64,000 nucleotides of DNA from Pezizomycotina sp. ARF18 (lineage: Eukaryota > Ascomycota), in contig AZLU01000055.1 in the NCBI GenBank assembly GCA_002224055.1, positions 155,140 through 219,139 of the forward strand, given 5' to 3'. Both the position numbers and the translations under genes were made by a program. A model generated the notes under the pieces. That model saw only the letters and a program-made list of their open reading frames with translations, did not search any database and was not told the origin of the DNA. Of the stretch, positions 22,101 through 34,238 are shown piece after piece. Within the stretch, counting starts at the first letter, position 1. The number at the start of each line of letters is the position of its first letter.

Positions 22101-22939
22101 TCGTTGTTGAACTCAGAGTCGGGAGAATCTGAAGCATTTGGAAGGTGTTTTAGGGCCTCGAATTTCTTAATTAGCTTCTCTATTCCCTGGCTTGAGATTT
22201 TGCATACCGAATGCCTTACTTACCATGCCGACCTGCGAGGTTCGTTCTGAATGTGATCGTCAATGTTAGCAGAAACAATGTAGAATATTCTTTATTTAAT
22301 GTTTCAAGGTGGATTTGCATACGGATATCCAGCAAGCTTTGCGATGTGGCCTTTGTAGTAGAGCGTTAGCATATATGATTAGGCTAAGAATTGAGTAGTT
22401 TCTATTCTCGAGGGAGGAAGATCCTAGATTTTTGTTTGAAACCCACCGTAGGATGTAACCCGACCGTACGGAACCTCCTGTATAGCTTCGTAAACAGCTT
22501 AACGATGGCTCTTAGCTTTAACCCTCAATCTTATGGCATCCGCAAGGGCGGAACTCGTAGAGGTAAATATACCAACGAAGAAGGCCTCGGCTTCGTCAGA
22601 ACGTCGACGAGACATTGCAAGAGTAGGGCAATTACTACCGCGGAGTTGATTCCAAAGGAGAGGTTTTTGGAAAGATGTAGAGGAAGTAACACCAATAGTT
22701 CAGAAGAAAAAGAAAAAAAAGCGAAAATGTCTCGATGTGATGGACGGAGTGAGCGTTGGTGTTGAGAGCGAGGCCGGGTGCTCCCTCCGTAAGCAAAGTA
22801 ATTGGTGTCTCCGCTAAATGCCGTATAACGCGCGCTGACACATGACCTATGCCAAGAGATTTTTTTTTTCAATGAAAAGCTGCCAATTTTCTTTTCAGCA
22901 ACTGCAATTTCGCCTCTTGCATCGACACCAATTCACACA
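19137..22939. other. Long spacer, no supported gene
   Basis: It contains a GAAA microsatellite (about 19370-19400) and AAAAT-type repeats (about 21640-21675). A short hydrophobic frame near 21750-21850 reads VAILSIYFSIVVLAVVFAF, which might be an exon of a membrane protein but has no partner exons that I can identify. Confidence 0.4.
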
Positions 22940-23916
22940 ATGTCAATGAGCCGAATAGACTACCTAGCCGCGAAGTATCTAACAAAAGACGAGCCGAAGA
23001 AGAAAAAGAAGAAGAAGGACAAAGGTCTCGGCGATGGCGTCGGCGGTGGAATGATCGTCGATGAGGATGCGGACTTCGAGAAGCAGAACGACGATAGCGA
23101 CGTCGACGATGGGCCGATGGTAGTTGCCGGAAAATCCACCGAATTCCGCAAAATGAAAAGTCAAACTGGAAGAAGGCCGGTTTCCACGGCTGAAGAAGAT
23201 GCAGCCGCCGACGCGATCGTAGCCTCAGCTGCGAAGAATGCAGACAAAGCCGCCATTCCGGACGACGAGCGGCCCGTAATAGTCGACGAGGATGGGTCGA
23301 CAATGATGATGGAGTCGGGAGCGTTCGCAGGCTTGCAAACGGCAGAGCAGGTACCGCCGCGATGAAGAAGAAGCGCGCCGCGAGATGCGTCATTTGCCGC
23401 TGAAACGCCGAAGCGGCCGGAAAGGGCCAAGAAACTATATACCGTGACGCCTCCGGTAGATAATAAACGTGGGCATGCGGCGAGCCGAAGCCAGACAAAA
23501 AGCAGAGGAAGAAGAGGCGAAAAGCGGGCGGAGAAGGAGAATCTGAGGGGCGTGCGCAAGTAGCCCAGGCGGAAGAAGCAGGAAGCAACTCGAGGATGCG
23601 AAACTCATGCCGTTCTCCAGGGCGTTGCCGACAGGGAGTTGAACGAGGAGCAGGAAGGCGACGCAGCGGTGGAACGATCCGCCGCCGAGTTTTGACGAAG
23701 ACAAAGAAAGGGTTTTCGAAGAGCGGGTTCCCATTGTATAAAGGGCACGCGCCACCGAATCGGTACGGTATCCTACCGGGTCACAAGTGGGACGGGGTAG
23801 ACCGGAGCAACGGAACGGAAAAGATGTTCTTCCAGAAAGCAAACGAAAGGAAGGACCGGCAAGCCATGGAGTATGCATGGGAAATGATGTATAGAACGGT
23901 CGATGTTAATCAATAA
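22940..23916 (+). CDS. BUD13: Pre-mRNA-splicing factor Bud13/Cwc26
   Basis: The protein starts [14 protein letters not shown] followed by a lysine-rich stretch, as in fungal Cwc26. A low-complexity acidic and alanine-rich middle follows, then a charged coiled-coil region ([15 protein letters not shown], about 23475), an ALMPFSRG-like segment, and the strongly conserved C-terminal block [20 protein letters not shown] (about 23748-23810). The stop is at 23914. Bud13 is a subunit of the retention-and-splicing (RES) complex with Snu17 and Pml1, which binds the activated spliceosome and promotes efficient splicing. The length, about 320 residues, is normal. At least five frame changes between 23360 and 23700 join segments of one protein and look like sequence errors, since the gene is expected to be needed. 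Confidence 0.85.
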
Positions 23917-24346
23917 GTATATTCATATACCTTGGGATTAAGAACGGAGATGCCCAAGAATGCAACGCATCGAGCTGTTCTCACCTAGCAACCCTCTTGG
24001 AGCCGGCTTCAAAGCCCCATTGAGAGGACTAATGTATCAAGCGGCCATGAGAATCTGGACCCAATTGTACTTACACTTTTCAAATGATGATGATACCAAT
24101 AGACTACGAATCCGCCGCCGATGGGAGCCAAAACGCTTCAAAAACTAGCCGCACCAATGTTATATCAAATGAAGGATAAAGAGGAGCATATGTTAAGATT
24201 CAAAAAAAAAAAAAAAAGAAATTGTAAGCCAAACACCTTGTATGAGACCCAAAAAGAAATGAAAAAATGCACCGAACAGATGTGCGAGTCGACAGTAAAA
24301 CGGAGAAGGAACGAGAAAAAAGAGCGGAAAAAAGGCTCCCAGTACT
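23917..24346. other. Spacer between converging genes
   Basis: No gene is supported. It contains a run of 15 A near 24200. Confidence 0.4.
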
Positions 24347-25967
24347 TCAAAAGACTTTAGCTTTTATTCTCAAGTTCGACCGATACCAATTTCTTAACTC
24401 TGCAGCCTGTTCTATATCAGGCTCTGACTCATACCATGCGGTGCCTTCCAACTCCTGAAAAGCGTTCAGGCTTCGTCCGTCGAACTTATGAACGTACAAG
24501 CCACGGAAGAGGACAATTTCTCCAGCTTTGGGTATAATTTGTCCAGATCAAGCCAGACTGAGAGTCTTGTTGCCGGTTAGAAGTTGATCCAGGAGCTTCC
24601 ATATCCTCTTATTCTAGAACGTGTGTGCGGATGATGTTAGTGGAATGTACAAAATGCCAACGGTATGCACAATTGGAAAAATGCCTTACCCCTATTGTTT
24701 CTCGATATGCATTCTATCACTAACCCATGTCACGATGACGAGGACATCTCCAGAAAGGAAGTATGTCAATATGAGGACTTACTGATCAAAAAACGATGGA
24801 GACGAGATAAGGTATCTGTATCAAATACCACTAACTCGACGGCCAATAGTGTATTAATGAGCTGTCCCAGAGGAGTAATGTCGGGAACGGAATTTGGGGA
24901 AGGAATTGGTGCCGTTGGGATGGGTATTTAAACTGTGGGGTTCTGGTTTGCCGACGCAAGCTGGAAGTTGGAGGGGGCCGGCGGACCTGGGTTACAGCTC
25001 GTGATCGTAGCTGCCTTCCTTCAGTCCGCGAAGCGGGAAGCGGTGGCGGCGGCATATTCCTTGAGTCCTCGCTCTTCGGTGACGGGGGCGATATAATTAA
25101 CGACTTTGGCTCCTCTTCCTCCTCGAGACGGTGCTTTAGGCTCTTCTTCATCTTCGCAGAGTCTATTTCGCGTTGCGAACTTGCGCTTGTTTGCGTGGTG
25201 CCGTCTTCCGGTGAACGTAAAGCTGCTGCGCACTCGTTGGAGGCGTTGGTGAAATGGATAATGGAGTTGGGCGAAGCCTGTGCGGGCAGCGCCGTAACTA
25301 ACAGGCTCGCTGCTTTCAACAGGACTTAGGAATTTGATCTTCTTGGACGTAGAATTATCGCCTGAGCTCTACTTCCTTTACACGCTCATCGTCGAGCCCA
25401 TTTCATCATTCTGAAAAATGAAATGGCAGTATTCCACCGTGAGATCGTGGATGACGAGATACTTTTACGTGAAAGTTGCAACATAAGCTTACTGCGATTG
25501 ACACTGGAATTGCATTAATTGAGAAAAGATTAAATTCGGAAATTGCAACAGACGTACCTAGTAAACTTTTTATCAGAAGCTTTCTTTACTTCCGTCCGGA
25601 CGTCATACACCACTGGGCGGATATATGCACCTCGGGTAAGGACCTGCAGATCAAATATAAAAGTGAGATTTGGATTAAGCAAGCTGCAGCAGCCCGGGTA
25701 TATCAGCGTTTGGGTATCTCGGCAAAAAAAACAAATGCAAATAGAATAATGGCTCACGCACCGATCATTGTGTACTTTCCATCGTTCACGAACATTCGAT
25801 ACGCGTACTTCACTTAGCAGGGTCGTCGGAAGGGTTATATGGGTCCTTCATATTTACGCCTTGAACTTTGAGGACCTTGAGGAGGGGGCGGGAATTGGCG
25901 TCACGAAACCATTCTCGCCGCTTGCAATGTCCAGCAGAACTGGCTCCAACGGTATTTCACGCGACAT
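24347..25967 (-). CDS. Possible POT1-type telomere OB-fold protein
   Basis: The clearest coding part is the last exon (24347-24640): WKLLDQLLTGNKTLSLA, an in-frame TGA, then GQIIPKAGEIVLFRGLYVHK, FDGRSLNAFQELEGTAWYES and AAELRNWYRSN. The order G(E/D)IVxF, hydrophobic strand, NAFQxLEGT and ELRxW resembles the C-terminal half of the Telo_bind/POT1 OB fold, which grips single-stranded telomeric DNA. Upstream, 24970-25320 is a charged linker with an EEEEE run. A candidate N terminus, MSREIPLEPVLLDIASGENG, starts at 25967. Exon borders between 25330 and 25900 could not be settled and no full N-terminal OB fold was reconstructed. It could be another OB-fold protein. Confidence 0.35.
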
Positions 25968-26604
25968 TTTGTGTAGCTCTCTAGATACCTAAGTAGCTTT
26001 TTAATTGCGATTCGAGTCCTCCGAGTCCGTTCTATGCCACTTGAGCAGGCGCCGTGAGGGAGCCTGTCAAGCTGCTGCCCATGCTGTTCGGACTTATCCT
26101 TGCTATCGCTCACGATATATGTAAGTAAACATAAACAAAGAACAAGGTCAAAGTACCCACTATCGTAGTGCGAATGACTTCCGATTGGAGTATAGGTTTG
26201 AAATCTAGAATCGTTGTCCTGCATGCAAATCATTTAATATTATTATTTGACTCTTGGCGTGGCAGCTACCAAATTCCAACCCTTGCTTTGGAACAGCACG
26301 CGCAACAAAGAAACTCATCACCTCATGTATTTAGCTGCACGACCTATACATTAGCGGCACAGAGTAACGTTTTATATCAGTTAGACCGCTGACCGTCCTT
26401 TCATGCTTTCAATTGAACCAATTGCGGCAAAGAAAAAGAAGCCCTCAGAGCTTCAGACAAGCCAGGAACTAATAAAGCATCCAAAGGGTACAGATACCGT
26501 CTCGTTCCGAAACGTTTCATTCGATCAAAAATCGCCTACGACTCCCGCAATAACACAAGGACATAGCTTCTCTCTACTCACTGGTATTTGCACCGATTGG
26601 AGCT

Positions 26605-29600
26605 ATGACTAAGAACGAGAACTCAACGCTGCTGGCTGAGGAAGCCCGATGGTGGGAGCAGTTCACGCAAATGAAGGAGGAGCTGGCCGCTACGGAAGCT
26701 AGTGAGGCCACAGACAGTGAGGAACCGGAGCTCTACGGCAAAGACATCTTTCCGGACTCTGATTACGATAGCGACTACCCCGAGGACCTCGAGGAGATAT
26801 ATGGCTTTGCAGAAGATGACGAAGATTTGTCTGACGGCGCGGGCAGGAGCGGGCAGGCTACATACGGCAAGAAGTGGCTATCAAGGAAGCTGGAGAAACA
26901 CAATTCGCGGATGGATTCTGGAATGACAGCCGAGAGCTTGTTTGACAACGTATTCCAAATGCTGGCTTCTAAAGCACAAGGTTAATGAACACAGTCGCTG
27001 AACAAGGAACCTTATAAGCTATAAAAAGTTCGTCACTAACAAAATGGTATAGACGACGAGCTTCAGGGTTCTCTCACCGACGTGCTAGGATATGATGACT
27101 TCGAGTTCATCACAGAGATAATACGGCATCGGCGGAGTATAGTCAAATCTCCAGCGTGCCTGCGCAGGATAATCTACGCGGCGCCAAGCTACTAAGTAAG
27201 GCCGAGCGTGATGAGCAGTTGCGAAGGATGGACGCTGCCCACAAAAGCACACCGTTGCGGCCGCAATCCTACTCCAGTGATCCGGAGTATCCACACGTCT
27301 ATAGGGCACATAACGCCGGCAATACTCTGAATGCGTTCGGAAAGAAGTATGCCGTTCCTGATGGGACCATCAAGAAGGACTTTGAAGTATAAATGTTCCA
27401 AACACTCCATTTTAGTATGTCTAGGTTACTAATTCGGCTTCAATTAAGGCATACGAAGAGATTATTATCCCTCCGTCGAAAGTCGGTACGGTTCAAGCCG
27501 GCGAGAAGCTCGTTATGATAAAGGAGATGAACAATCTGTGTCAGAATACCTTCAAAGGGTACAAGAGCTTGAACCGGATGCAATCCTTAGTTTACCAGGT
27601 GGCATATAATACGAACGAAAATATGCTCATCTGTGCTCCTACCGGTGCTGTAAGTTCCCCCCGGTGCGATTTTAACAACCCTACATACTTATCTATATAC
27701 AACTTGTGACAGGGTAAAACGGACGCCGCAATGCTTACGATATTAAACGTCATATCGCGGAACTGTAATCCATCTCCAATCTCGTCACCAGATGCAAATC
27801 ACTACAATGTTCAGAAGGACGATTTCAAGATCGTAAGTCATCCGACTCTGTATGTCTTGCTGCGCTCTTAATAATGGATCTTGCTATGAAGGTGTATGTG
27901 GCTCCCATGAAAGCTTTAGCTGCTGAAGTTGTGGAAAAACTCGGCAAACGGCTAGCATGGCTTGGAATCGAAGTTCGCGAGTTAACAGGTTGATATGTCC
28001 TCTACGTTTCTTCCACACACGCCTACCGCTAACGCAAAACTCAAACAGGTGACATGCAATTGACGAAGGCGGAGGTAGTCCGTACTCAAATTATTGTCAC
28101 AACTCCCGAGAAGTGGGATGTCGTTACAAGAAAAAGCACAGGGGATACCGAACTCGTTCAAAAGGTTCGCCTGCTGATAATCGACGAAGTACATATGCTT
28201 CATGATGAAAGAGGCGCCGTCATAGAGAGTCTGGTGGCCAGAACACAGCGGCAGGTCGAAGCATCCCAGACTATGATTCGAATAGTGGGCCTCTCCGCTA
28301 CACTCCCGAACTATGTTGATGTTGCTCAATTTCTGCGCGTGAACCTGTATGCCGGCCTGTTTACTTCGATGCTTCCTTCAGGCCGATTCCTTTAGAACAA
28401 CACTTCCTTGGTGTTAAGGGAAAGGTAAACACCAGAGCTTTCAACGAGAATCTCGATAGGACGGCGTACGAGAAAGTGCGCGAAATGCTTGAGCAGGACC
28501 ATCAAGTCATGGTATTTGTCCATTCTCGGAAGGATACTTTGAAAACTGCCCGCACGATTTATCAACTGTGTATGGACGAAGGCTGCACTGACCTCCTCGA
28601 CATGTCCGAACACCAACACTTCAAAACTTACGCCAAGGAAATGGAAAGATCGAAAGGCAAGGAGCTTCGCGATCTCTTCAAGAAGGGATGGGGTTCATCA
28701 CGCTGGCATGCTAAGGTCTGACCGTAATCTAATGGAGAGGATGTTCGCCAACGGGATGATTCGAGTCCTATTTTGTACGGCTACGCTCGCTTGGGGTGTC
28801 AATCTTCCGGCTGCCGCGGTTGTTATCCGAGGAACTCAGATCTACGATCCTGAAAAGGGTAAACATATGGATCTCGGTATCCTCGATGTTTTGCAGATTT
28901 TCGGTCGTGCTGGTCGTCCGCAGTTTGAAAAATACGGTATCGGCTTTATCTGCACAAGTCACGACAAACTCTCACATTACCTCTCGGTTGTGACGCAGCA
29001 GCAACCCATCGAGTCTCGACTTGTTGAGCGGATCGTTGACAACTTGAATGCTGAAATATCGCTTGGAACGTTACCACGGTCGATGAAGGCATACAGTGGC
29101 TGGGTATTCGTACATGTATGTGCGATGGAAGAAGAACCCGCTTGCTTATGGTATAGATTGGACGGACGTCCGCGACGATTCGAACCTCGTGCAAAACGCC
29201 GCGAGTTGATCGTCAGGGCAGCGAGGCAGCTACAAAAGGCACAAATGATAATATTCGACGAAGCAACAGAGAAGCTAGCCCAAAGGATATTGGCCGAATA
29301 GCTTCCAACTTTTACATCTTGCATGAGAGCGTGGAGATCTTCAATACCCTCATGAAGCCGCTTGCGAATGAGGCAGACGTTTTCCACATGCTCAGCATGA
29401 GCGGGGAGTTTCGCAAATCCAATCCAGGGAGAATGAACAAGCCGAGCTTTCCCTGCTACGGGAGGATCAGTCGGTTGTGCCGTGCGAGTTTAAAGATAGT
29501 ACGGACAGCTCGCAAGCAAGACAATATTCTCATGCAAGCGTTCATATCAAGATCCAACTTTCAAGATTTCGCTTTGGTTTCCGACGTCAACTATGTTCAA

Positions 29601-32600
29601 AAGAATGCGACGAGGATTGTCGAGCGCTCTTTCACATGGCTCTTGGAAGGCGGTGGGTAACCTGTGCCAGGTTCTATTATCACTTTGTAAATCTCTAGAA
29701 CAGCGGAGGTGGCCATTTGAACATCCTTTGACGCAATTCGATCTGCCCAATCCGATCATCCGGAATCTAACGAATCCGAGGTTTCAATAGAATATCTGAA
29801 GGACTTGGACCCCGCCGAGACCGGAGAGCTTGTGCACAACAAGAGGGAGGGATATAATATCGCAAGGATAATACAAAGCTTCCCTCTGCTGGCTGTCGAC
29901 GCTGAAATAGCACCTCTTAACCGCGACGTCCTCCGTATAAAGCTATACCTTACGCCGCAGTTCAAGTGGAACGACCGCATGCACGGAACATCTGAAAGCT
30001 ACTACATATGGGTGGAGAATTCGGAGACCGGAGAGATATACCACCACGAGTTCTTCATATTAAACCGCAAGAAGCTGAACGACGAACACGAGCTGAACTT
30101 CACAATTCCTCTAGGAGACCAGCTGCCGACGCAGATATACGTTAGAGCTTCGTCGGACAAATGGCTCGGTGCCGAGACCGTTACACCGGTTTCCTTCAAA
30201 CACCTCATACGGCCGGATACGGAATCGTTCTATACTGAGCTTTTGGACTTGCAACCGCTTCCCATCACTGCCCTGCAGAACTCTGTCCTTGAAAACTTTA
30301 CGGCAATCGGTTCCAATACTTCAATCCAATGCAGGTACGTAGCTAATTTTCGAATAATTATCATGTTTTTGAAGACCATTTACTAACATCCCCGAAATAT
30401 TTAGACTCAATTGTTCTTCACACTGTATCGGACCAAGTCCAATGTCAGTTTATATATTCCAAAATTTTATTTATTGGGCATTATTGACCTATACTACCCT
30501 TGCATAGGTTCTCCTCGGCTCTCCTACCGGTAGCGGCAAACAATAGCATGCGAGCTGGCAATGTGGGCGCATTCAGAGACACCGAAATCCAAAGTCGTCT
30601 ACATAGCTCCAATGAAAGCACTCGTCCGTGAGCGTGTAAAGGACTGGCATCCTCGACTCACGGCACCCATGGGCTTAAAACTCGTAGAACTTACGGGTGA
30701 CAATACACCGGATACCGGTCGATCAGGGATGCAGATATAATCATCACCACGCCTGAAAAGTGGGATGTATCAGCAGAAGCTGGCAGACCAGGGACTACGT
30801 CCGCAAGGTATCCCTCGTCATCATCGACGAGATTCATCTGCTCGGCGGCAACCGCGGTCCGATTTTGGAAATTATCGTCTCGCGTATGAATTATATTGCG
30901 TCGCAGACTTCGAATCCCGTGCGCCTGATGGGTATGTCTACCGCCTGCGCGAACGCGGCAGATCTGGGTAGCTGGTTAGGCGTCAAGGAGGTCTTTTCAA
31001 CTTTAGGCATTCTGTGCGTCCGGTGCCTCTGGAAATATACATCGACGGCTTCCCCGAGGTGAAAGGGTTCTGCCCATTCATGCAGTCCATGAACAAGCCT
31101 ACCTTCCTCGCCATAAAGTCGCACTCGCCGAACAAGCCTGTAATCGTGTTCGTGGCGTCAAGGCGGCAGACGAGATTGACTGCTAAGGACCTCATCAACT
31201 TCTGCGGGATGGAAGACAACCCTAGACGTTTCCTGAATATGCCGGAAGAGGACTTGATTGCGGTGCTATCGAAGGTTAAAGATAATACATTGAAGGAGGC
31301 GTTAGCATTTGGTATTGGGTTGCATCACGCCGGTCTTGTCGAAAGCGATCGTCAGGTCGTTGAGGAGCTGTTTACGTTTAACAAGATACAAGTGCTAATT
31401 GCACGAGTACCTTGGCTTGGGGTGTAAGTATTTCCTACCGACAGATATTGTCCCGATTATGTTATGCTAATACTATTACCCTTTAATCTAGGTCAACTTG
31501 CCAGCCCACCTCGTCATCGTGAAAGGCACCCAGTTCTACGACGCAAAATCCGAAGGGTACAAGGACATGGACCTGACCGACGTCCTGCAGATGCTCGGAA
31601 GGGCTGGACGCCCGCAGTTCGATTCCTCGGGTGTAGCGCGCATCTTCACGCAGGAGTCTAAGAAGTCGTTCTACAAGTACTTCTTGCACACCGGTTTCCC
31701 CGTCGAATCGTCGCTGCACAAGGTCCTCGACGACCACTTGGCGCTGAAGTCGCTGCTGGTACGATAAAGAGCACGCAGGATGCCCTGGATTATTTGACGT
31801 GGACGTTCTTCTTCAGGCGGTTGCACAAGAACCCCAGCTACTACGGCCTGCAGCTCGAGACGGAAGACCACGCCCCGCTGAAGCCAGCAATGAAGCTAAC
31901 GAGTTCCTAATCGAAATGGTAGAGGGAAGCTTGCACGATTGCAGAGGTCTGGCTGTCTAAAGATGGTCGGAAAGGGGAACTGGAGAGTACTAGCTTGGGC
32001 AAGATAGCAAGCTACTACTACCTCTCCACAGGACAATTCACATGCTTATTCGGCGCGCGAAGAGGAACGCGAGCTTCCAGGAGTGTCTGAGCTGGATGTG
32101 TCTCGCCGCCGAATACGACGAACTCCCCGTCCGGCACAACGAGGACCTCATAAACAACGAGCTGTCGAAGCTGCTACCGTTCTCCGGAAACAGCCTGGGG
32201 CTACCCATGTGGGACCCCCACGTGAAAGCGTATCTGTTACTGCAGGCGCACATGACGGGTACGGAGCTTCCCATATCAGATTACAACCAAGACCAGGTAT
32301 CCGTCCTCGACCAGAGCATCCGCGTCCTGCAAGCCGCGACCGACTTACTCTGCGAGCTGGATACCTAAGCAGCTGCCTGACCATGATGAGCGTAATGCAG
32401 TGCGTCAAGATGGCCCGCATGCCGGACGACTGGCCGTTTCCATCCTCCCCGGCGTCGAGCACGACGGCATACTGAAGAGGATAGTACCCGCTGATAAAGG
32501 ACTCCCGTCATCGCTTATGGAAATTACAGACATGCCTTATAATAGGATTAACACGCTCGCGGCGGCGCTGGAATACCCAAGCAGACCGTACCGCAATTTC

Positions 32601-33155
32601 AAAGAATCGCGACGGGCGGGTTACCTAGCCTAGAGCTTAAAGTCGAATCGGAGATCACGGGAAGCGCGATGAACGTGACGCTGCTGAGGAAGAACAGGGG
32701 CTCGGCGGGATAATAGGATATACGCTCCGAGGTTTCCCAAACCGCAGACGGAAGGTATTTTGTAGTTTTAGGTGACGAGGCGAAGGGTGAGATATATGCT
32801 GAAGAGGGTCGGTGGAGCAGGGTTCATTCGGTGGGAAGGGTAGCAGCAGCAAGATAAAGATAAAGGGAAGGGGAATAGTTCAAACGAGGACGACTCGAAG
32901 ATGCGTGCTAAGACTACGCTGACGCTGCCGAAGGGTCTAGGATTGGAGCACCACGATTCGGGTGGAGGGTCCGGTAAGATGACCCTGTTCGTCGTAAGCG
33001 ACGGATACATCGGCATGGTATGGAAGAAGGATTGTGAAAGTATCAACATGCCCTCTTCGCCTAAAAAAAAAAAAAAAAAAAAAAAAAGGTTATTTTCCGT
33101 CTCGTCCTCCTACGATTTAGCTCTGCATAGCGATAAAATCTTTGCGCTCAGATAA
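26605..33155 (+). CDS. SLH1: RQC-trigger helicase Slh1/Rqt2 (ASCC3 family), frameshifted
   Basis: A Ski2-like helicase of two cassettes that splits collided ribosomes. The N-terminal region is acidic (26605-26985). Cassette 1 has the Walker A split by an intron (CAPTGA then GKTDAAML, about 27640-27730), [22 protein letters not shown], the DEVH box in [20 protein letters not shown] (about 28165), [16 protein letters not shown] and [11 protein letters not shown] (about 28900). The first Sec63 domain follows (29300-30400). Cassette 2 has a Walker A (GSPTGSGK, 30527), [25 protein letters not shown], a degenerate SAT motif ([12 protein letters not shown]), [18 protein letters not shown] and [15 protein letters not shown] (about 31595). 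The second Sec63 domain ends in [14 protein letters not shown] (about 33000). DEVH followed by [15 protein letters not shown] favours Slh1 over Brr2. More than ten frame changes occur. The last codons run into a 25-A tract, so the true stop is uncertain. Confidence 0.88.
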
Positions 33156-34238
33156 CGATAGATATTCTTGCTATAGTTTTACAAAATATATTTATTATTA
33201 AGCCATGATTAAGCGTATGGCAACCGTTTCACAAAACTGCAGTGATACGGTTGTAACTTATGTACATTTCCCAAGCAGAAACGAACTTTTCAAAGCTCGG
33301 AAATTATTAAACGAGGTGAAGCAGGACTTTGATGATCGCGCACGGACCAAATTCCTCCAAAAAGAAAAACACATGAACCTTTTTTTCAAGATAGGTATTA
33401 GCAAAGCAAGGTTAATCGTCGAAACGAGTTTAGGGGAAATATCGTTTTAAGGGAAAAACAGAAATAGTACTTGATGAAAGATAAAAAACACAGCTCCGGT
33501 TCCCTTTAATTATTACATGTAGTATGCTATTTATATACAAGATCCACTTATATCGTACAAAAAACATTTCCGCAAAACTAGCGAAGACAAATTACTAAAA
33601 GAAAAAAAAAAAAAAAAAAAGGAATAGAAGAAGAGCGAATACTAGAAATACAGAAGAATTTTGTTTTTTGAAGAAAATTGCGAAATGAAAAGATAGCAAG
33701 GAAAATGGAACATAAGAAAATGTAAATAGCTAGGTAGAAGAGTGTAAATGCGAAGGGAATATATTTTTGTACACAAAGAAAAAACAAAGCTGCTTTGAGC
33801 TTGTAAAAAGTCTTGCTAAAGCGACCATGCGCGGCCGCTAACCAGCTAGCTACTCGCAAAGGATAGAATATGAGTCGATGGAGGTGTGATACATCCAAGC
33901 ATAATGGCCGGAGTGAAGAGGTATAGTATGGTTCGTCAAGTTAGGTAAATGATAGAAACGGGTGAAGGTCTTAGACAAGGGAATGAATGAAAATTCTTAA
34001 ATAACGCTTTATAATATATGACGCCGTTTTTTTTATAAGCCGAATGAATCCCTGTCCTAAAACCGCAAAAATAATATTGAAGAAATCTAGTCCCAAAGTT
34101 TTGTAGTATAATAGAAAGAAGAGAAAAGTGGAAAAGCGTTGTATTCTTATGGCCGGGTACATTGCCTAGTTATAGTCGGTACGAGCCTCCCCTATCGCCT
34201 GCACAGCGGAGATGGGTGGCTGTTCCGCTTGAATTCGT
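33156..34238. other. Spacer
   Basis: No supported gene. It has an A run of 19 near 33601 and otherwise AT-rich DNA. Confidence 0.4.

Noticed and set aside
22391-22765. 124-codon plus-strand frame before BUD13
   Set aside because: Composition is ordinary for chance, no motif is present, and the minus strand is equally open.
26605-33155. Assignment of the two-cassette helicase as Brr2
   Set aside because: The first cassette has [16 protein letters not shown] and the N terminus lacks the PLUG and PWI regions of Brr2; Slh1 fits better.
33205-33450. 81-codon frame after SLH1
   Set aside because: No recognisable domain, no nearby exons and AT-rich codon use; kept as spacer.
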